From contig SWBL01000070.1 of NCBI GenBank assembly GCA_024195585.1, positions 62,001-126,000 on the forward strand: a stretch of 64,000 bases of DNA, given 5' to 3'. This document shows, piece after piece, positions 32,244 to 43,549 of the stretch. Origin of the DNA: Aureobasidium sp. EXF-3400 (lineage: Eukaryota > Ascomycota > Dothideomycetes > Dothideales > Saccotheciaceae). The translations under genes were made by a program, and so were the position numbers. The notes beneath the pieces are model-generated. The model was not told the DNA's origin, ran no database searches, and was given only the letters and a program-made list of their open reading frames with translations. The stretch's first letter is position 1; each line of letters starts with the position of its first letter.

Positions 32244-32798
32244 TTATTTCTTGATGACCATGGCGTCAAGGTCCATTCTCTCTCTTCTCTCGGACTCGAT
32301 CTCCTTGATGATAGGGCTCAAGTATGGGACATCCTGGTGTATGTGTAAGCAATTGAGTGGTAGATGTTTGGGTGTGTTGCAGGGGACGGACCTCCTCGGG
32401 CTTAGTCTGCTCGTTCTTGGGGAGAAGCTGGTGTGAGATGGAGCACTGCAGGAGCGTGTTAGCGATGTGTGTTGGACGGTGTGGTGTGTTTCGAGTTGAG
32501 CGGACCTGGAAAGCGCGGCGCATGCGGAAGACACGGTCGTAGGCCTCCTTGGGCGGGAGACGCTTGAGGGCGAGAAGGACGGTCTCTGACTCCTCGGGGA
32601 TAAGGTCGTCGGCTCTACAGATTGAAAGCAACGTCAGTAGTTGTCGAGGTTGGGACAAGGCGCAATGGCAGGGGCGACGGACCTCAGGCCCAACTTTCTG
32701 TAGCCAGCGGCGTCCGAGTACCAGTTGGCGAGGGGGGTCATCCAGCGCTTCAACCAGGGGCGCTTGACAATGAAGTTGGTGAGCGAAGGCTGCGACAT
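32244..32798 (-). CDS. QCR7: Cytochrome bc1 complex subunit 7
   Basis: Four exons, 32798-32683, 32614-32506, 32445-32392 and 32333-32244, give 122 residues. All three introns use GTCCG-type donors and short pyrimidine-rich acceptors. The protein starts MSQPSLTNFIVKRPWLKRWM, continues ANWYSDAAGYRKLGLRADDL, then RLPPKEAYDRVFRMRRAFQ, then SHQLLPKNEQTKPEED and PYLSPIIKEIE. These are the hallmarks of the 14-kDa Qcr7/UQCRB subunit, which sits on the matrix face of complex III near cytochrome b. Length is normal. High intron density with a shared donor sequence is a feature of this gene. It is divergent from a mitochondrial carrier gene. Confidence 0.97.
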
Positions 32799-33349
32799 GA
32801 CGACGGTATGTGAGGTGGATGTGGAAAGGCAAGAGCTCCAATGTCGACGTTCTTCGACTCTTCGGCTTCAGTCTGGTGGTTCAACCTGCAAGCCAGACTC
32901 GCCATCTTGGCAGACTGCTTACGACGAACCAATCAGCGTCGCCCAGGCTTCCCCACCCGCTTGAAGCCGACCTCCGGCTGTTCCCTTTGATACTCCACGG
33001 CCGCCGGGCCAAGGTAGATTGCGCGACACCGCCGCCATTGTTGACACAAAGAACTCTCTTCCCTACACGCTGAACACCATACACACCTCCTACTCAGCCC
33101 GCCGTTCGCAACAGCTTCCACCCTCAGCCATTGTGTGTAGATTCATGGAGACGCACAATCGCTAACCAAAGCTGCTTGAAAGCGGTGCCGGGCCGCGCGC
33201 GCATACAACCACCTATCTACTATCAAAACCACTATTACTCACCCTGACCTCACTTCCGTTTCTATCTACCCTGTTCTCTCGCCCTCAGTACATCCGATTC
33301 GCCTCTGGCTTGAACATGCGCAGCTATTGAGGCAGACCCCTTCAATACA
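32799..33349. other. Bidirectional promoter region of QCR7 and the NAD+ carrier
   Basis: These 551 bp separate two divergent genes, both for mitochondrial inner-membrane functions. The carrier side is pyrimidine-rich. An upstream ATG (33315) begins a five-codon frame in the carrier leader. Confidence 0.5.
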
Positions 33350-34474
33350 ATGTCAGCCCCGGCATCCGACTCCCGCGATCTAGCCCTCTCAAAATCCCCA
33401 CCATCTACTGCAACTCTCCTGGCTCAGAGATTGCCCAAGCCATACATCAACAGTTTCTGCGGTGCCGCTGCCGGTGTTGCTTCGGGTATCATAACTTGCC
33501 CTCTCGATGTTATAAAGACCAAGCTGCAGGCCCAGGGCTCTTTTCGTCACCAGCAGCATGCACAAGGCATTCCGTCGACCTCTCTAGTTTATAGAGGTCT
33601 TGTTGGCACTGCCAGAACAATCATTCGTCAGGATGGCCTCAAGGGCATGTACAGAGGTCTTGGTCCCATGATACTTGGTTATCTGCCCACTTGGGCTGTC
33701 TACATGAGCATATACGACATAGCGAAGACAAAGTACTCGGAACGTATCGGTGAGTCTTCTGAGCTGCCTCTTGTCCTCGGCCCGTACTAACTCTCCGAAG
33801 AACCGCAATGGTTTGCTCACGTGTGCTCATCCGTCACCGCCGGTGCATGCTCGACGCTTGCAACGAACCCTATTTGGGTCATCAAGACTCGTCTCATGTC
33901 TCAAATATCTGCAAAAGCTGTCGAAGGCCACCGTACCCCCTGGCATTATAACAACACTTGGGATGCTGCTCGGCAGATGTACAAGGGTGAGGGCATCAAG
34001 GCCTTCTATTCAGGTCTGGCTCCTGCATTATTGGGTCTCACACATGTTGCCATCCAATTTCCTCTATATGAGTACTTGAAGCTCAAATTTACCGGTGTTG
34101 AGATGGGCGCAGCACCTCCGAGCCAAGGCACAAATTCAGTCGGTGTCCTCGCTGCTACCTGCATCAGCAAGATTTGCGCTACCACAGCCACATATCCTCA
34201 CGAGGTCTTACGTACTCGTCTACAAACACAACAAAGAGGCATCCCAAGCTCTGACGGCATGATTAACAAGCCTCGCTATCAAGGTGTCATCAAGACCTGC
34301 AGACTTATCTTGTATGAAGAAGGCTGGACTGCCTTCTACAACGGCATGGGAACCAATCTCATTCGGGCTGTGCCTGCTGCCATGACCACCATGCTTACCT
34401 TCGAGACGCTCAAGAGCATTATTGTCCGTATGCAGGCCGAAGAAGAGAACGAGCACGTTCCTGGCACGCTTTAA
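33350..34474 (+). CDS. Mitochondrial carrier, NAD+ transporter type (Ndt1/Yia6-like)
   Basis: Exons 33350-33749 and 33801-34474 give 357 residues. There are three carrier repeats with signatures CPLDVIKTKL, NPIWVIKTRL and YPHEVLRTRL. The PIWVIKTR form in repeat 2, PTWAVYMSIYD after helix 2 and the long loop with EGHRTPWHYNNTWDA are characteristic of the branch that carries NAD+, folate, FAD or pyrimidine nucleotides. Overall similarity fits the yeast mitochondrial NAD+ carriers best. It would import cytosolic NAD+ into the matrix. The exact substrate is inferred from these motifs. The N-terminal 30 residues are polar and may be cytosolic. Confidence 0.9.
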
Positions 34475-35488
34475 GACAACGTTTAAACTCGACCAAGCAT
34501 TTTCGCATCCTTCCAATCTCACGAGCTACGCCCAAATGTATAGAAGATTCTTTATGTCTACGCCCTGGATTGGTATCCTAGTTTTGGCTTGAACTCGAAC
34601 GACACTTCTCGGGGAGGCCTACTTATCTAAACATGGCGAGTTTGCTTTGCATATAACCCCGGCTAGGGTGTTCACAGCATGGCGTTCTGGTGTTTCTGTT
34701 ACGTGCAAGAATCTGGCTTGCATGGTTCTGTTACTTCTTTTATGCAGCAAAAAAATATGATAACGTCAACCTTCACTGCTCCCTGCTCCCTCTGACTTCT
34801 GACTAGAAATTCGGTGGTGCACCCCTGTGATGAACATGGTCATCACGGTAGGTAGGTTCGCAAAGGGGAATCAAGTCCACACAGAGCCGTCGGAGTGTTA
34901 TCCATAGATGAATATGACTTTGCAATAAAGACATCTTGGGTTGTTGTAGCTTACAAACGGATTAGCATTTAGCATAGGGCAGAAGGCATCGACTCGAATG
35001 CTTTGCTCTATCGCGTCTCACGAGTTCTCTGCCCCCGTTGATTGTACCAGAGGCATTTGAGCGAGTAGCATAGATTCACGAGATATTATGCGGTGTTATG
35101 AAAATTTATGCAGATTTTCAATCAAACGCGTGCGGCCCACGTCGCGTCCATCTCTCGGGTACGCTTCATGACCATGTTTGTTATCAATTCCCATGTACTT
35201 ATGAATCAATGAATGTCGCCGTTGAAGAACCAACCTTTTCAGATGACATAGCAGCACTCTACGAACAAGAAGCAGAAACCAGAGCCGACAATAAACGACG
35301 AGGAATTGTGATCCAGCACCGAAGCTGGCGTTTGGCAGACGCTTTCCGCAGTGAAGACGACGACCGGTCGACTTGTATGAGCACACCGAGTAACTCTTTG
35401 ACAAGTCTTGTCTTGACAATAGACAGATATACCCTCGAGTCAACCTCTACACAAACGAAAGCACGATCTGCCGTCGAGTCCACCAGTT
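34475..35488. other. Intergenic stretch between the carrier gene and CTF18
   Basis: This is about 1.0 kb without a recognisable gene. A frame at 35098-35592 overlaps the CTF18 start, but its composition does not suggest coding. Confidence 0.5.
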
Positions 35489-38317
35489 ATGCCCTTCATG
35501 TCTTCGGCCGTCGCATCTCCACCAGCAGCAATGTCGCAAACACTAGGAAAAGAGAAGGCGAACAATGTCTTTATGGAAGACTCGGACAGTGAGGACGACA
35601 CAGCGTTACCGCAAAAGCAACCAGTCCAGAACCAAGAGCAACCACTCTCCGACCCTCGGCAATCTCCTGCCCTGCCACCACCTACACAATCGCAAAATAG
35701 CCAGCAACTGGCAAGCCAGAGTCAATCCCAAGACTTGGGTCTGTCACTCTTCGCCAAACGTACCATCCACAACCCCTTGATTTCGTCGACCAAGACCCCT
35801 ACGACAACAAGAGTCGCTATACGCACATCGGCTGGCAAATCCTTTTCTGTCAGAAAGAAAGAGAATGCTGAATCTTTATCGACAGAAAGATTAGCAGCAT
35901 CACGCTCCGAAGTTGCTGAAGGAAGAGCACAAAGAAGTTATTATGGCATTGACATTCACAATCTGGTAAAGGAAGCCAAAGCCCAGCAAGTCATCGATCA
36001 AGCAGAAGCAGAAAGGAAAGCCGCCATGCCCTCGATAGAGCCTACTCTTCCTGTGGACACCGCACAAAAGAATCAACGCACATTGATGTGGACGGAAAAG
36101 TACAGAGCGCGCAAGTTCACTGAGCTTGTCGGAGATGATCGTACACACCGATCCGTTATGCATTGGCTCAAGCGCTGGGATGAGATTGTCTTCCCAGGCT
36201 CAAGCAGAAAGCCTAAGCATCGCAAGAACGCAGAGAATGTTGAGCAGGAAAGACCACATCGCAAGATTTTGCTCCTTACTGGGCCACCCGGTCTTGGAAA
36301 AACAACCTTGGCTCATGTATGTGCTAAACAAGCCGGCTACGAAGTCCAGGAGATCAATGCTAGTGATGAGAGAAGTAGCAATGTCGTCAAAGGCCGTATC
36401 AGGGATATGGTCGGCACTGAAAACGTCAGAGGTGTCGATCAAAAGACTACTGCGGGCAAGATACGAAAAGCTGGCCGTCCAGTATGTGTCATTGTTGACG
36501 AGGTCGATGGTGTGGTTGGGGGCAGTGGAGGTGGTGGCGAAGGAGGTTTCATCAAGGCCTTACTTGACCTAGTCACCTTGGACTCGAGGAATTCGAACAA
36601 GGTACGCTCACAACAGCCTTCTGGAAAGAAAAAGGGCGACAACTTTCGCTTGCTACGGCCGCTCATTCTGATCTGTAATGATGTTTACCACCCTTCTCTC
36701 CGGCCACTTCGACAAAGTACGGCTGCTGAGATTATTCATGTTCGCAAACCGGCCATCAACTCTGTCGTCTCCAGGATGCAATCTATTTTCGAGAAGGAGA
36801 ATGTTCCTTTTGACAGCGATGGCGTCCGAAAGCTATGCGAAGCATCTTGGGGCATGACGAACCGCAAAGAAGGTGGCTCAGGCAGTAGCACTGGCGAGGG
36901 CGACATACGCGGTATCTTGGTTGTTGGCGAATGGATCGCAGGCAGACTTCGAGCCACCCATGATCCAATTGCAAATTCGATGCAACGACTAACGCGCCGA
37001 TGGATTGAAGCCAACATTCTAGCGGACCTCTCACATGGAGGAGGCTCAGCAAGAGGTGTAGGTCGTGGTGGGCCGAAAGAAGTAGTCGAGCGCGTCTTCA
37101 AGGAAGGCGCCGGCTTCTCCAAACCCAGCATGCTAGCAGCTCCTTCCGCCGCTTCCTCGGTCACCGGCATGAAAGGCGTAGCAGAATCAGGAAAGCGACA
37201 AGCCATGGACCGCCTCCGCGAGATGGTGCACACATCCGGCGACATCGATCGCATCATGCTCGACTGCTTTTCTGCATATCCAGACCAACCATACCAAGAC
37301 GACAACTACCTCAGCAAACCTGACTCAGCGTACGAATGGCTGAACTTCCACGATCAACTTTCCTCTGCTGTGTTTAGTCATAGCGAGTGGGAATTGGCCA
37401 CCTATCTCGCCCAACCAATCCTCGCTTTCCACCATCTCTTCGCAACACCGAATCGTTCACATACCAACATCAATACCAAATGGAATGAACAAGACAATGC
37501 CGAAGACAATGAACCGCCCACCCCCTTCTCAGGCCCCGGCGCCTCCTTCCACGCCCACGAAGCTCAAAAGTCAAATCTCGAAATCTTGCAAACGCTACAG
37601 GCATCATTGTCTTTGCCTCTGTTACGCATGTTCCCCAGCCCTACCTCTCTGACCACCGAATTCATCCCTTGGCTCACGCGAATGCTAAATCCAAACGTAA
37701 CTCCAGTGGTTGTACACAACTCCGGTACCTCCACCGCTAGCGTACGCAGAGCTGCTGAAAAGGTTCTGGTGTCAAGAGCGGTCAATGCAATGTCAGCTTC
37801 TGGCGTTCGCTTTGACCGCATCCGCTTAGACACAGAAGGCGCAGCAAAACATTCAGGGCCCCAAACTTGGGTATTCAGAATGGAACCTGCAGTCGACGAA
37901 CTATCAGTCTTCGAAACCCTCGATCTCAAAGCCGCAGGTATGGAAAAAGTAGACAGAACCAGATTTGCCGTTCGTCAAGTTCTGGACCAGGAATTCGCCA
38001 TTCATACTAAGAAGTCTGCTGAAGCTGCTAGAGTCAATAGAGGTGGTATTATATCACTCAGTGATGCTGTTGCTGGTGCTGCTGTACCTTCACTTGGTCG
38101 CGAAGATAGCAAGAAATTGAAGAGGGATTTCTTTGGAAGGGTTGTTGAGGAGGCAGTGCAGGAAGATACTGATGATGAAGCTATTATGCAACAGAGGAAA
38201 AAGGCAAAGATGGACGAGGGAGGTGACAAGGAGAGGGTGTGGGTTACTTTCCACGAAGGATATTCTAATGCGGTTAGAAAACCTGTCTCGCTCAAGGAGT
38301 TGTTGGGGGCCATGTAG
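35489..38317 (+). CDS. CTF18: Alternative clamp loader large subunit Ctf18
   Basis: The gene is a single exon of 942 residues. A second ATG nine bases downstream (35498) is an alternative start. Residues 1-190 are polar with an acidic patch (MEDSDSEDD). The AAA+ module follows: RTLMWTEKYRARKFTELVGD, Walker A GPPGLGKTT from residue 265, VQEINASDERS, and Walker B VIVDEVDGVVGG. Next come a helical lid and collar region, and the end is EGYSNAVRKPVSLKELLG, the conserved Ctf18 tail that binds Ctf8 and Dcc1. Ctf18 with Rfc2-5 loads PCNA on the leading strand and supports sister chromatid cohesion and the replication checkpoint. Length is close to that of other fungal Ctf18 proteins. Absence of introns contrasts with most neighbours. 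Confidence 0.95.
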   Translation: MPFMSSAVASPPAAMSQTLGKEKANNVFMEDSDSEDDTALPQKQPVQNQEQPLSDPRQSPALPPPTQSQNSQQLASQSQSQDLGLSLFAKRTIHNPLISSTKTPTTTRVAIRTSAGKSFSVRKKENAESLSTERLAASRSEVAEGRAQRSYYGIDIHNLVKEAKAQQVIDQAEAERKAAMPSIEPTLPVDTAQKNQRTLMWTEKYRARKFTELVGDDRTHRSVMHWLKRWDEIVFPGSSRKPKHRKNAENVEQERPHRKILLLTGPPGLGKTTLAHVCAKQAGYEVQEINASDERSSNVVKGRIRDMVGTENVRGVDQKTTAGKIRKAGRPVCVIVDEVDGVVGGSGGGGEGGFIKALLDLVTLDSRNSNKVRSQQPSGKKKGDNFRLLRPLILICNDVYHPSLRPLRQSTAAEIIHVRKPAINSVVSRMQSIFEKENVPFDSDGVRKLCEASWGMTNRKEGGSGSSTGEGDIRGILVVGEWIAGRLRATHDPIANSMQRLTRRWIEANILADLSHGGGSARGVGRGGPKEVVERVFKEGAGFSKPSMLAAPSAASSVTGMKGVAESGKRQAMDRLREMVHTSGDIDRIMLDCFSAYPDQPYQDDNYLSKPDSAYEWLNFHDQLSSAVFSHSEWELATYLAQPILAFHHLFATPNRSHTNINTKWNEQDNAEDNEPPTPFSGPGASFHAHEAQKSNLEILQTLQASLSLPLLRMFPSPTSLTTEFIPWLTRMLNPNVTPVVVHNSGTSTASVRRAAEKVLVSRAVNAMSASGVRFDRIRLDTEGAAKHSGPQTWVFRMEPAVDELSVFETLDLKAAGMEKVDRTRFAVRQVLDQEFAIHTKKSAEAARVNRGGIISLSDAVAGAAVPSLGREDSKKLKRDFFGRVVEEAVQEDTDDEAIMQQRKKAKMDEGGDKERVWVTFHEGYSNAVRKPVSLKELLGAM

Positions 38318-38642
38318 ATATTTTGTCAAGCAGAATTGAATACAGACATTACTGTCCAAGTATCTGATAAAATACAAAGAGCTCTTTACTTTCATAGACA
38401 ACATGAGTAGAGTGTTTGATCAATGCTTACCAGGGCATGAGATGTGCAAAGCAGCAATCAGTAAAACCGAGGCTGGATGAAGCAGCGCCTCTGGTCCTTC
38501 TCAATAGACAAATCAACAGAACAAAAAGAGCAGGGAAAGACAGTGTAGTTCTGCAGAAGAAAAGCTCTATTATTCTATGACTCTCACCACAACCTTCTAC
38601 TAATCAAACATTACAATATATAATTCTTCCACCTCTATCCAT
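38318..38642. other. Convergent 3' flanks of CTF18 and the GH128-like gene
   Basis: This short AT-rich gap contains no other feature. Confidence 0.5.
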
Positions 38643-40396
38643 CTAAAATTTCACCCACGCACCTTCCCTCGCAACCAACGACTTCAACTCTCCATTCACT
38701 CTATACCAAACAATGGCAACCTTACTATGTCCCCAAAAGCCATCAACTCCAAACAATGCAGTAGTAACTTGGAAACCCCACTTAGTTGCTTGTTGATAGA
38801 AAACTCTATCCCACACACTCTTTGCCAGAATCTGTTGTTTTCCCCACACAACCGCTATGATAGAGATACCAGAGCCATGAGTGGCAGCCACCACAGGTGT
38901 GGCTGCGGAGGATGGGATGGTAGAGGGAGTAATAGTGTAAGTCCCACTCTGCTCAGCTTGAGAAAACACAAAAGTGTTGTTCAGAGCGTCTGCGTAGAGG
39001 ATAGAGATGGTTTTGACGTTGCCGTACCAAGGATCAGAGATCTGCAGTGCAGAGAGCAGGGTATAGGTATTCACTACCAAGTTTCCATTTTGGATAAAGG
39101 CAGCAGAGGCAGCGGTAGTAACGTCTTTATCGGCGAAAAAAGCGCTGAGAATGGTGATTCCAGTGGCGGATGCAGCAGTGGTAGCGGAGGCTTTAGATAC
39201 TGTCGTCGATGACGAGAGGACAGATTTGGTAGAAGAGAGTAAACTCGACGCGGGGGATATGGCAGAAGTTTTGCTGCTTGAAACGGAAACGACAGTTAAC
39301 GCACTAGTCGCTGCACTCGTAGTCCTTGAAGAGGTGTAAGTGGATGATTTTGCAGATGACGAAGAAGTTGCAGAGGAGAATGCAGATGGCACAGCCATCG
39401 ATGCAGAGGAAGACAGCACAGCCGTCGATGAAGATGCAGAAACAGACAGCACAGCTGTCGCAGAGGCAGAGAGGGAAGCAGAAGAAGATGCAGCACTCAC
39501 CTCGGGGTAGGAGTTGTACATGGCGCCGGTGTCGCTCATGCCGCTTCCATCAGAGTTCATCAACATGCCAGTGGTATCCATGAAGTAGGCGTAACGCTGC
39601 ACGTAAGATTGCGAATCCATCCAATCCATGACTTCCTCGAGGAAAGATTGGAGTTCAGTAGTGTTGTATCCGCCCTCGCTAGAGTCAAGACCGAACTCAG
39701 TAATCCACACAGGTCGGCCTCCAGACATGGCATGGGCAGCTTGCACTTGCTGCTTGAAGTAGTTGGCGCCAGCCCACTTGTTGGAATACCAATGGATGTT
39801 GATGAAGTCAATATGGCAGCCTGTGCAGTTTCCCATAAAGTTTCCAAGCCATGTGAGTCCCATGGGCGAACCTGCATTGGTGACAGCAGGGGAGCCGAGG
39901 AGGGCCTTGCCGGCAAAAGGCTCCATGTACTGCTTCCAGGCCTTGACGGCGGAGTTCATTTCCATGCATGAAGCGCCGGCACCAGGAACGCAGAGATCGG
40001 GCTCGTTGAAGCCAAGGAGATGCTTGCTTCCGGCATTGATGGAAGCCTGTGCGTTGGTGGCCCAACTATTGGTGAGATCGGAGGCGTTGCTCCAGAGCAT
40101 AGGGACATATTCGAGAGCAGGGTTGAAGCCGCTACCGGCTGTCTGGTACCAGTTGTATGCCCAAGAGACTTGAGAGTTCTGACCCTCTAGAGAGAAAGGC
40201 ATGGTGTAGGCAGGGTTGTTGTAAGAGAGACCACGCTTGCCAGTGTTCTTGACGGGGGTGGCAGTAGCACGTTCAATGACTAGGATAGTGTTAGTGGCTT
40301 GAGGAAACCATGGATATAGAGAATGTGCATACCACGAGCGGAAGCATCTTGCAGCAAAAAGGCAGATGCCACGATAGCAGAAGCAGTGAACTTCAT
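38643..40396 (-). CDS. Secreted GH128-like beta-1,3-glucanase with Ser/Thr-rich linker
   Basis: Exons 40396-40333 and 40279-38643 give 566 residues. The signal peptide is MKFTASAIVASAFLLQDASA. The catalytic domain (about residues 40-270) shows GH128 landmarks: VSWAYNWY at the start, HLLGFNEPDL with the probable acid/base Glu, DFINIHWYSN, and PVWITEFGLDS with the nucleophile Glu. A long Ser/Ala/Thr-rich stretch (about 300-420) is probably heavily O-glycosylated. The C-terminal 150 residues form a domain I do not recognise (TYTLLSALQISDPWYGNVKT and more). Family members such as fission yeast Asl1 associate with the cell wall and cleave beta-1,3-glucan. The C-terminal domain makes it longer than the minimal GH128 enzymes. 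Confidence 0.9.
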
Positions 40397-41328
40397 GATT
40401 AAGAATTATTACAAGACGAAATATAAATAAGAATAAATCGGAATTTGGCGGTGACAGCAACGCACCAGGCGAGGCTTTTGGTATGGACTGTTAGCGAGTG
40501 GACGACCTGAAGAAACACGACATATTGTCAGGAGACTCCAGGCTTATATATACCACACAGCAGATAAAGCATAAGGAAATGATACAAGACATGTTGAGTG
40601 TCCAGGAGCATCTCGCCGGTAGACGTTTAGATCCCGCTATATCGAAGACAAGCCCAGGCACGAGGTTTGCCTCCTACAGTACCGACATTACAGGGTCGAG
40701 TTGTTGTCAAGATGGCAAAGAACCAGTTAAAAGAGGCATATGAGCGTGGCCGTTATAGACGTTATGCTTATCAGCCGAGTATCGAAACGGCCATATCAGA
40801 ACTTCATACAATTGGGTGTGGGCAAATTGGAAACGGTTAGATCTTGGCAAGATACCAACGCCGGTAGCTGAAGATGCATGATAGTCCGGCAGCCAAACAC
40901 GTGTAAGGCTTGCGTGTACTTTCTTCTGTAGCCCTATATTGACGTCCTGGAGTGGGAAGATTTACCTATAACAAGACGTTGGGCCTGTCTCGTTCGGACT
41001 GACATGTTGTGGGGCAGTCGTTGTGGCCTCTGAGCATTTATGAGTTCGGCGGTGCTCTAGTGGCCGGGTTGACAGCAAGATAAAGTGGAAGGTATTCGAT
41101 GACCCTAAGTGACAGGACGCATTTGGCTTGGACTCGATTCTCCAAAATCGAACAAAGGCATGGACAGTTGAAAAGGCACAAGACTCGAATGCAAGAGATG
41201 AAGGATATGTTGAAGAACGAATACAAAAACCACGATCGACAGTGGTGTACCTACGCCAATAATTTGATGATAACGCCATTTTCCTGCTAGAGATGAGATG
41301 CAAATCGTTAGGCGTCAGGTGAAGAGAG
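40397..41328. other. Promoter of the GH128-like gene and 3' flank of the coiled-coil gene
   Basis: No convincing gene. TATATATAAG on the minus strand (40543-40552) lies about 150 bp upstream of the GH128-like ATG. Confidence 0.5.
40541..40552 (-). promoter_or_regulatory. TATA-like element of the GH128-like gene
   Basis: TATATATAAG is read on the minus strand about 150 bp upstream of the start codon at 40396. A second TATA-like word (about 40421) is too near the ATG to be the main one. Confidence 0.35.
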
Positions 41329-42238
41329 TTATTGTTGACCCTGCTGAGGTCGGCGAACTGGTTCAGAGACGATAGGAGGGCTTGTCAAAGGGGAGATGAC
41401 GGCAGGACTGTGAGGTGTGGGTGGTTGATGATGAGTGGGTGACGAATCTGGGTGGGCTAGTTGACGCTCTGGAATAGTAGGTCAGTATGTGGTCACCGAG
41501 GGATCGAAAGGGGAACCCGAAGTATTGCTTACCAAGTTCACGGATGCGGGCTTTGAGCATTTGGTTCTCCCGGGTCAACATCTGCGTCTCGGCTTGGTAG
41601 AAAGCGCTCTCGTCGCGGGTTGGGCCGAGCAGGAAATCTTCGCGTTGATGCTCGTATGGTGAACCAATGGGACGTAGAGCGGGAGATCTGCTACTGCTTC
41701 GAGGACCACTGGTGACAGAGACGGCTTGAGACGAGTGCCGCGATAATGACACTGGACGTTGGGGCAGTGGTTGCTGTCTGCTCGAGCTGGATAGGGTGCG
41801 TGGCCGGGTGTCAAAGTCGGAAGCTGGACCGGTAGTGGGTTGATCGCCGTGCAGTTCATCGATCTGGTCTTGCTGTTGTCGGATCATGTGCAGCAGTCTA
41901 TTGACTTGATGTTCTTGCTCGTTCTCCAGCTCTTGATGCATCTGACCCAGGCTTGGGGCACGGTGATGGTGGGAATCTTGCATCTCTCCGGGACCAGGGA
42001 TCTGGGCATCATTGAGATGCAGGTTGGTCAATAGACTGGAGCGTCTGCGTTGTGTGGCGCCAGCGCTGGCGCGTGGAGAGTTCGAGTTGCGTATGCCGGC
42101 ATTGATGGTTGCAGCTGCTTGGAGCGACGAGAGCGACGGCGAGTGCGGCGATGGCTGGTTCTCGCTCGCTGTCATTGTATCGTCGGGTGTGCGTCGTAGG
42201 GTTGGTGATGGAGGGAGCGAGTTGAGATCCGGAGCCAT
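41329..42238 (-). CDS. Coiled-coil protein of unknown function
   Basis: Exons 42238-41533 and 41468-41329 give 281 residues. The N-terminal part is Ser/Pro-rich (APDLNSLPPSPTLRRTPDD). Residues about 95-130 form a coiled coil (QMHQELENEQEHQVNRLLHM, IRQQQDQIDELHG). A Ser/Arg-rich linker follows, then a second predicted coiled coil (AFYQAETQMLTRENQMLKAR, IRELG), which continues across the intron with ERQLA. The tail is Pro/His-rich. It is conserved-looking but I do not recognise a named family; cytoskeletal or scaffold roles are possible. The intron is 64 nt with clean sites. Confidence 0.75.
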
Positions 42239-43549
42239 TGTGTCTTTGTATTATTATCGGAGCGCCTTCCTGATTGTCTGGTGATTGACCGCTTGCTGCT
42301 TAGCACTGTGCCCCACTGTCACGCCTGAGCACATGTCGACAACATATCACTCCACTACCTACCTGAACCTACATGCATTCTGTCAATAGGAAGCACATGT
42401 TCTGATAGTCTTCGTATCCATATTCTAGCCACAGCTATAATACTCGAATTATTCGTGCATTGCTTGACTCAGCTTTGATTTGTCTTGACAAAGCTGTGCG
42501 AACGCCCTCGGGCTTCTGTTTGAAGCTCGTGCATGTCGACCTGCGCTTTGACAAACACGACTCTTCAGAAACTCTCATCCTTCGAACTCGTACTCGCTGA
42601 ATCACTAGGCTCAGTCATGTGCTTGCTCGTCTGTAAACACCAATTCTCGACAGTAAGGTTGGGTCCAGACATATGTAGCCGTCCTATTATTCAAACATTT
42701 CTCCTCTACATGGCCACTTGCATGCAACAATGCTTTGACCACTTTCCAACCAGCCCACTTTCCGCCTTCCCCCCAAGGGCCAATGCCCATCTTTGGTACA
42801 TTTCCGATAACCTACAATCTCGACTCTCTCTACAGTCCATGCTCGATGCTCGAATCGTGTACCGGAAAGATCTTGCGCGCCTTCCGCGAGATGCTACAGT
42901 ACAATATTGACTCGCTCCGTCACTGGCCTCTGGCGTCTGGGCCAAGGCTCCAGTCATGCAATTTACCTTCGTTTCAGCATGCCCGTTGACCCCGATTCCA
43001 CGCTCGTTCCTCCTTCTTCAGCCGAGTTTCATCTGCAGCCTACCGCGCCGTGTCTATTCCATCGCCACGACTACAACTCGCCCGTCACAGTCTTGCCTGC
43101 ATGTTGACACTTCAACTCCTTTCTCGTGCTGCAGTGCCTACTCTATCCGATGACCCATTCTAAGCTTTCCGGACAGACCTCGACTCGACCTTTTCTCACT
43201 GCTCGGCGCGCCACATACAGCACGACCTCTTAATGAATCCAACTAAATCCGCTTGCGTGCGCGGTCCGCATGGTCCGCCTCCACTGTCTCGTTTGCTTCA
43301 GATAGAACCTTGGGCAAACTAAGCCCTCGACATCCCAATACAATATCGCTAATCTAATTCACACGTCCCTTCATTTTCTTTCCCTCTGTCCCACGCCTTT
43401 CCACTCTCATATCCAGATGCCGCAACCACGGCTCTTGATCTTCTTTTCTTAGCCTTTCCGCCGATCTTCTCTTTTCCTTCCATTGTTCTCCACGACTCGT
43501 CGACCTCGATCCATAAATCTTCGAGTCTTTGGATGTCTCCAAGGCTTCA
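42239..43549. other. Divergent 1.3-kb promoter region, coiled-coil and PH-domain genes
   Basis: The right half (about 42900-43540) is strongly pyrimidine-rich on the plus strand, as in long leaders of constitutive fungal genes. Short frames are present without recognisable content. Confidence 0.5.
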
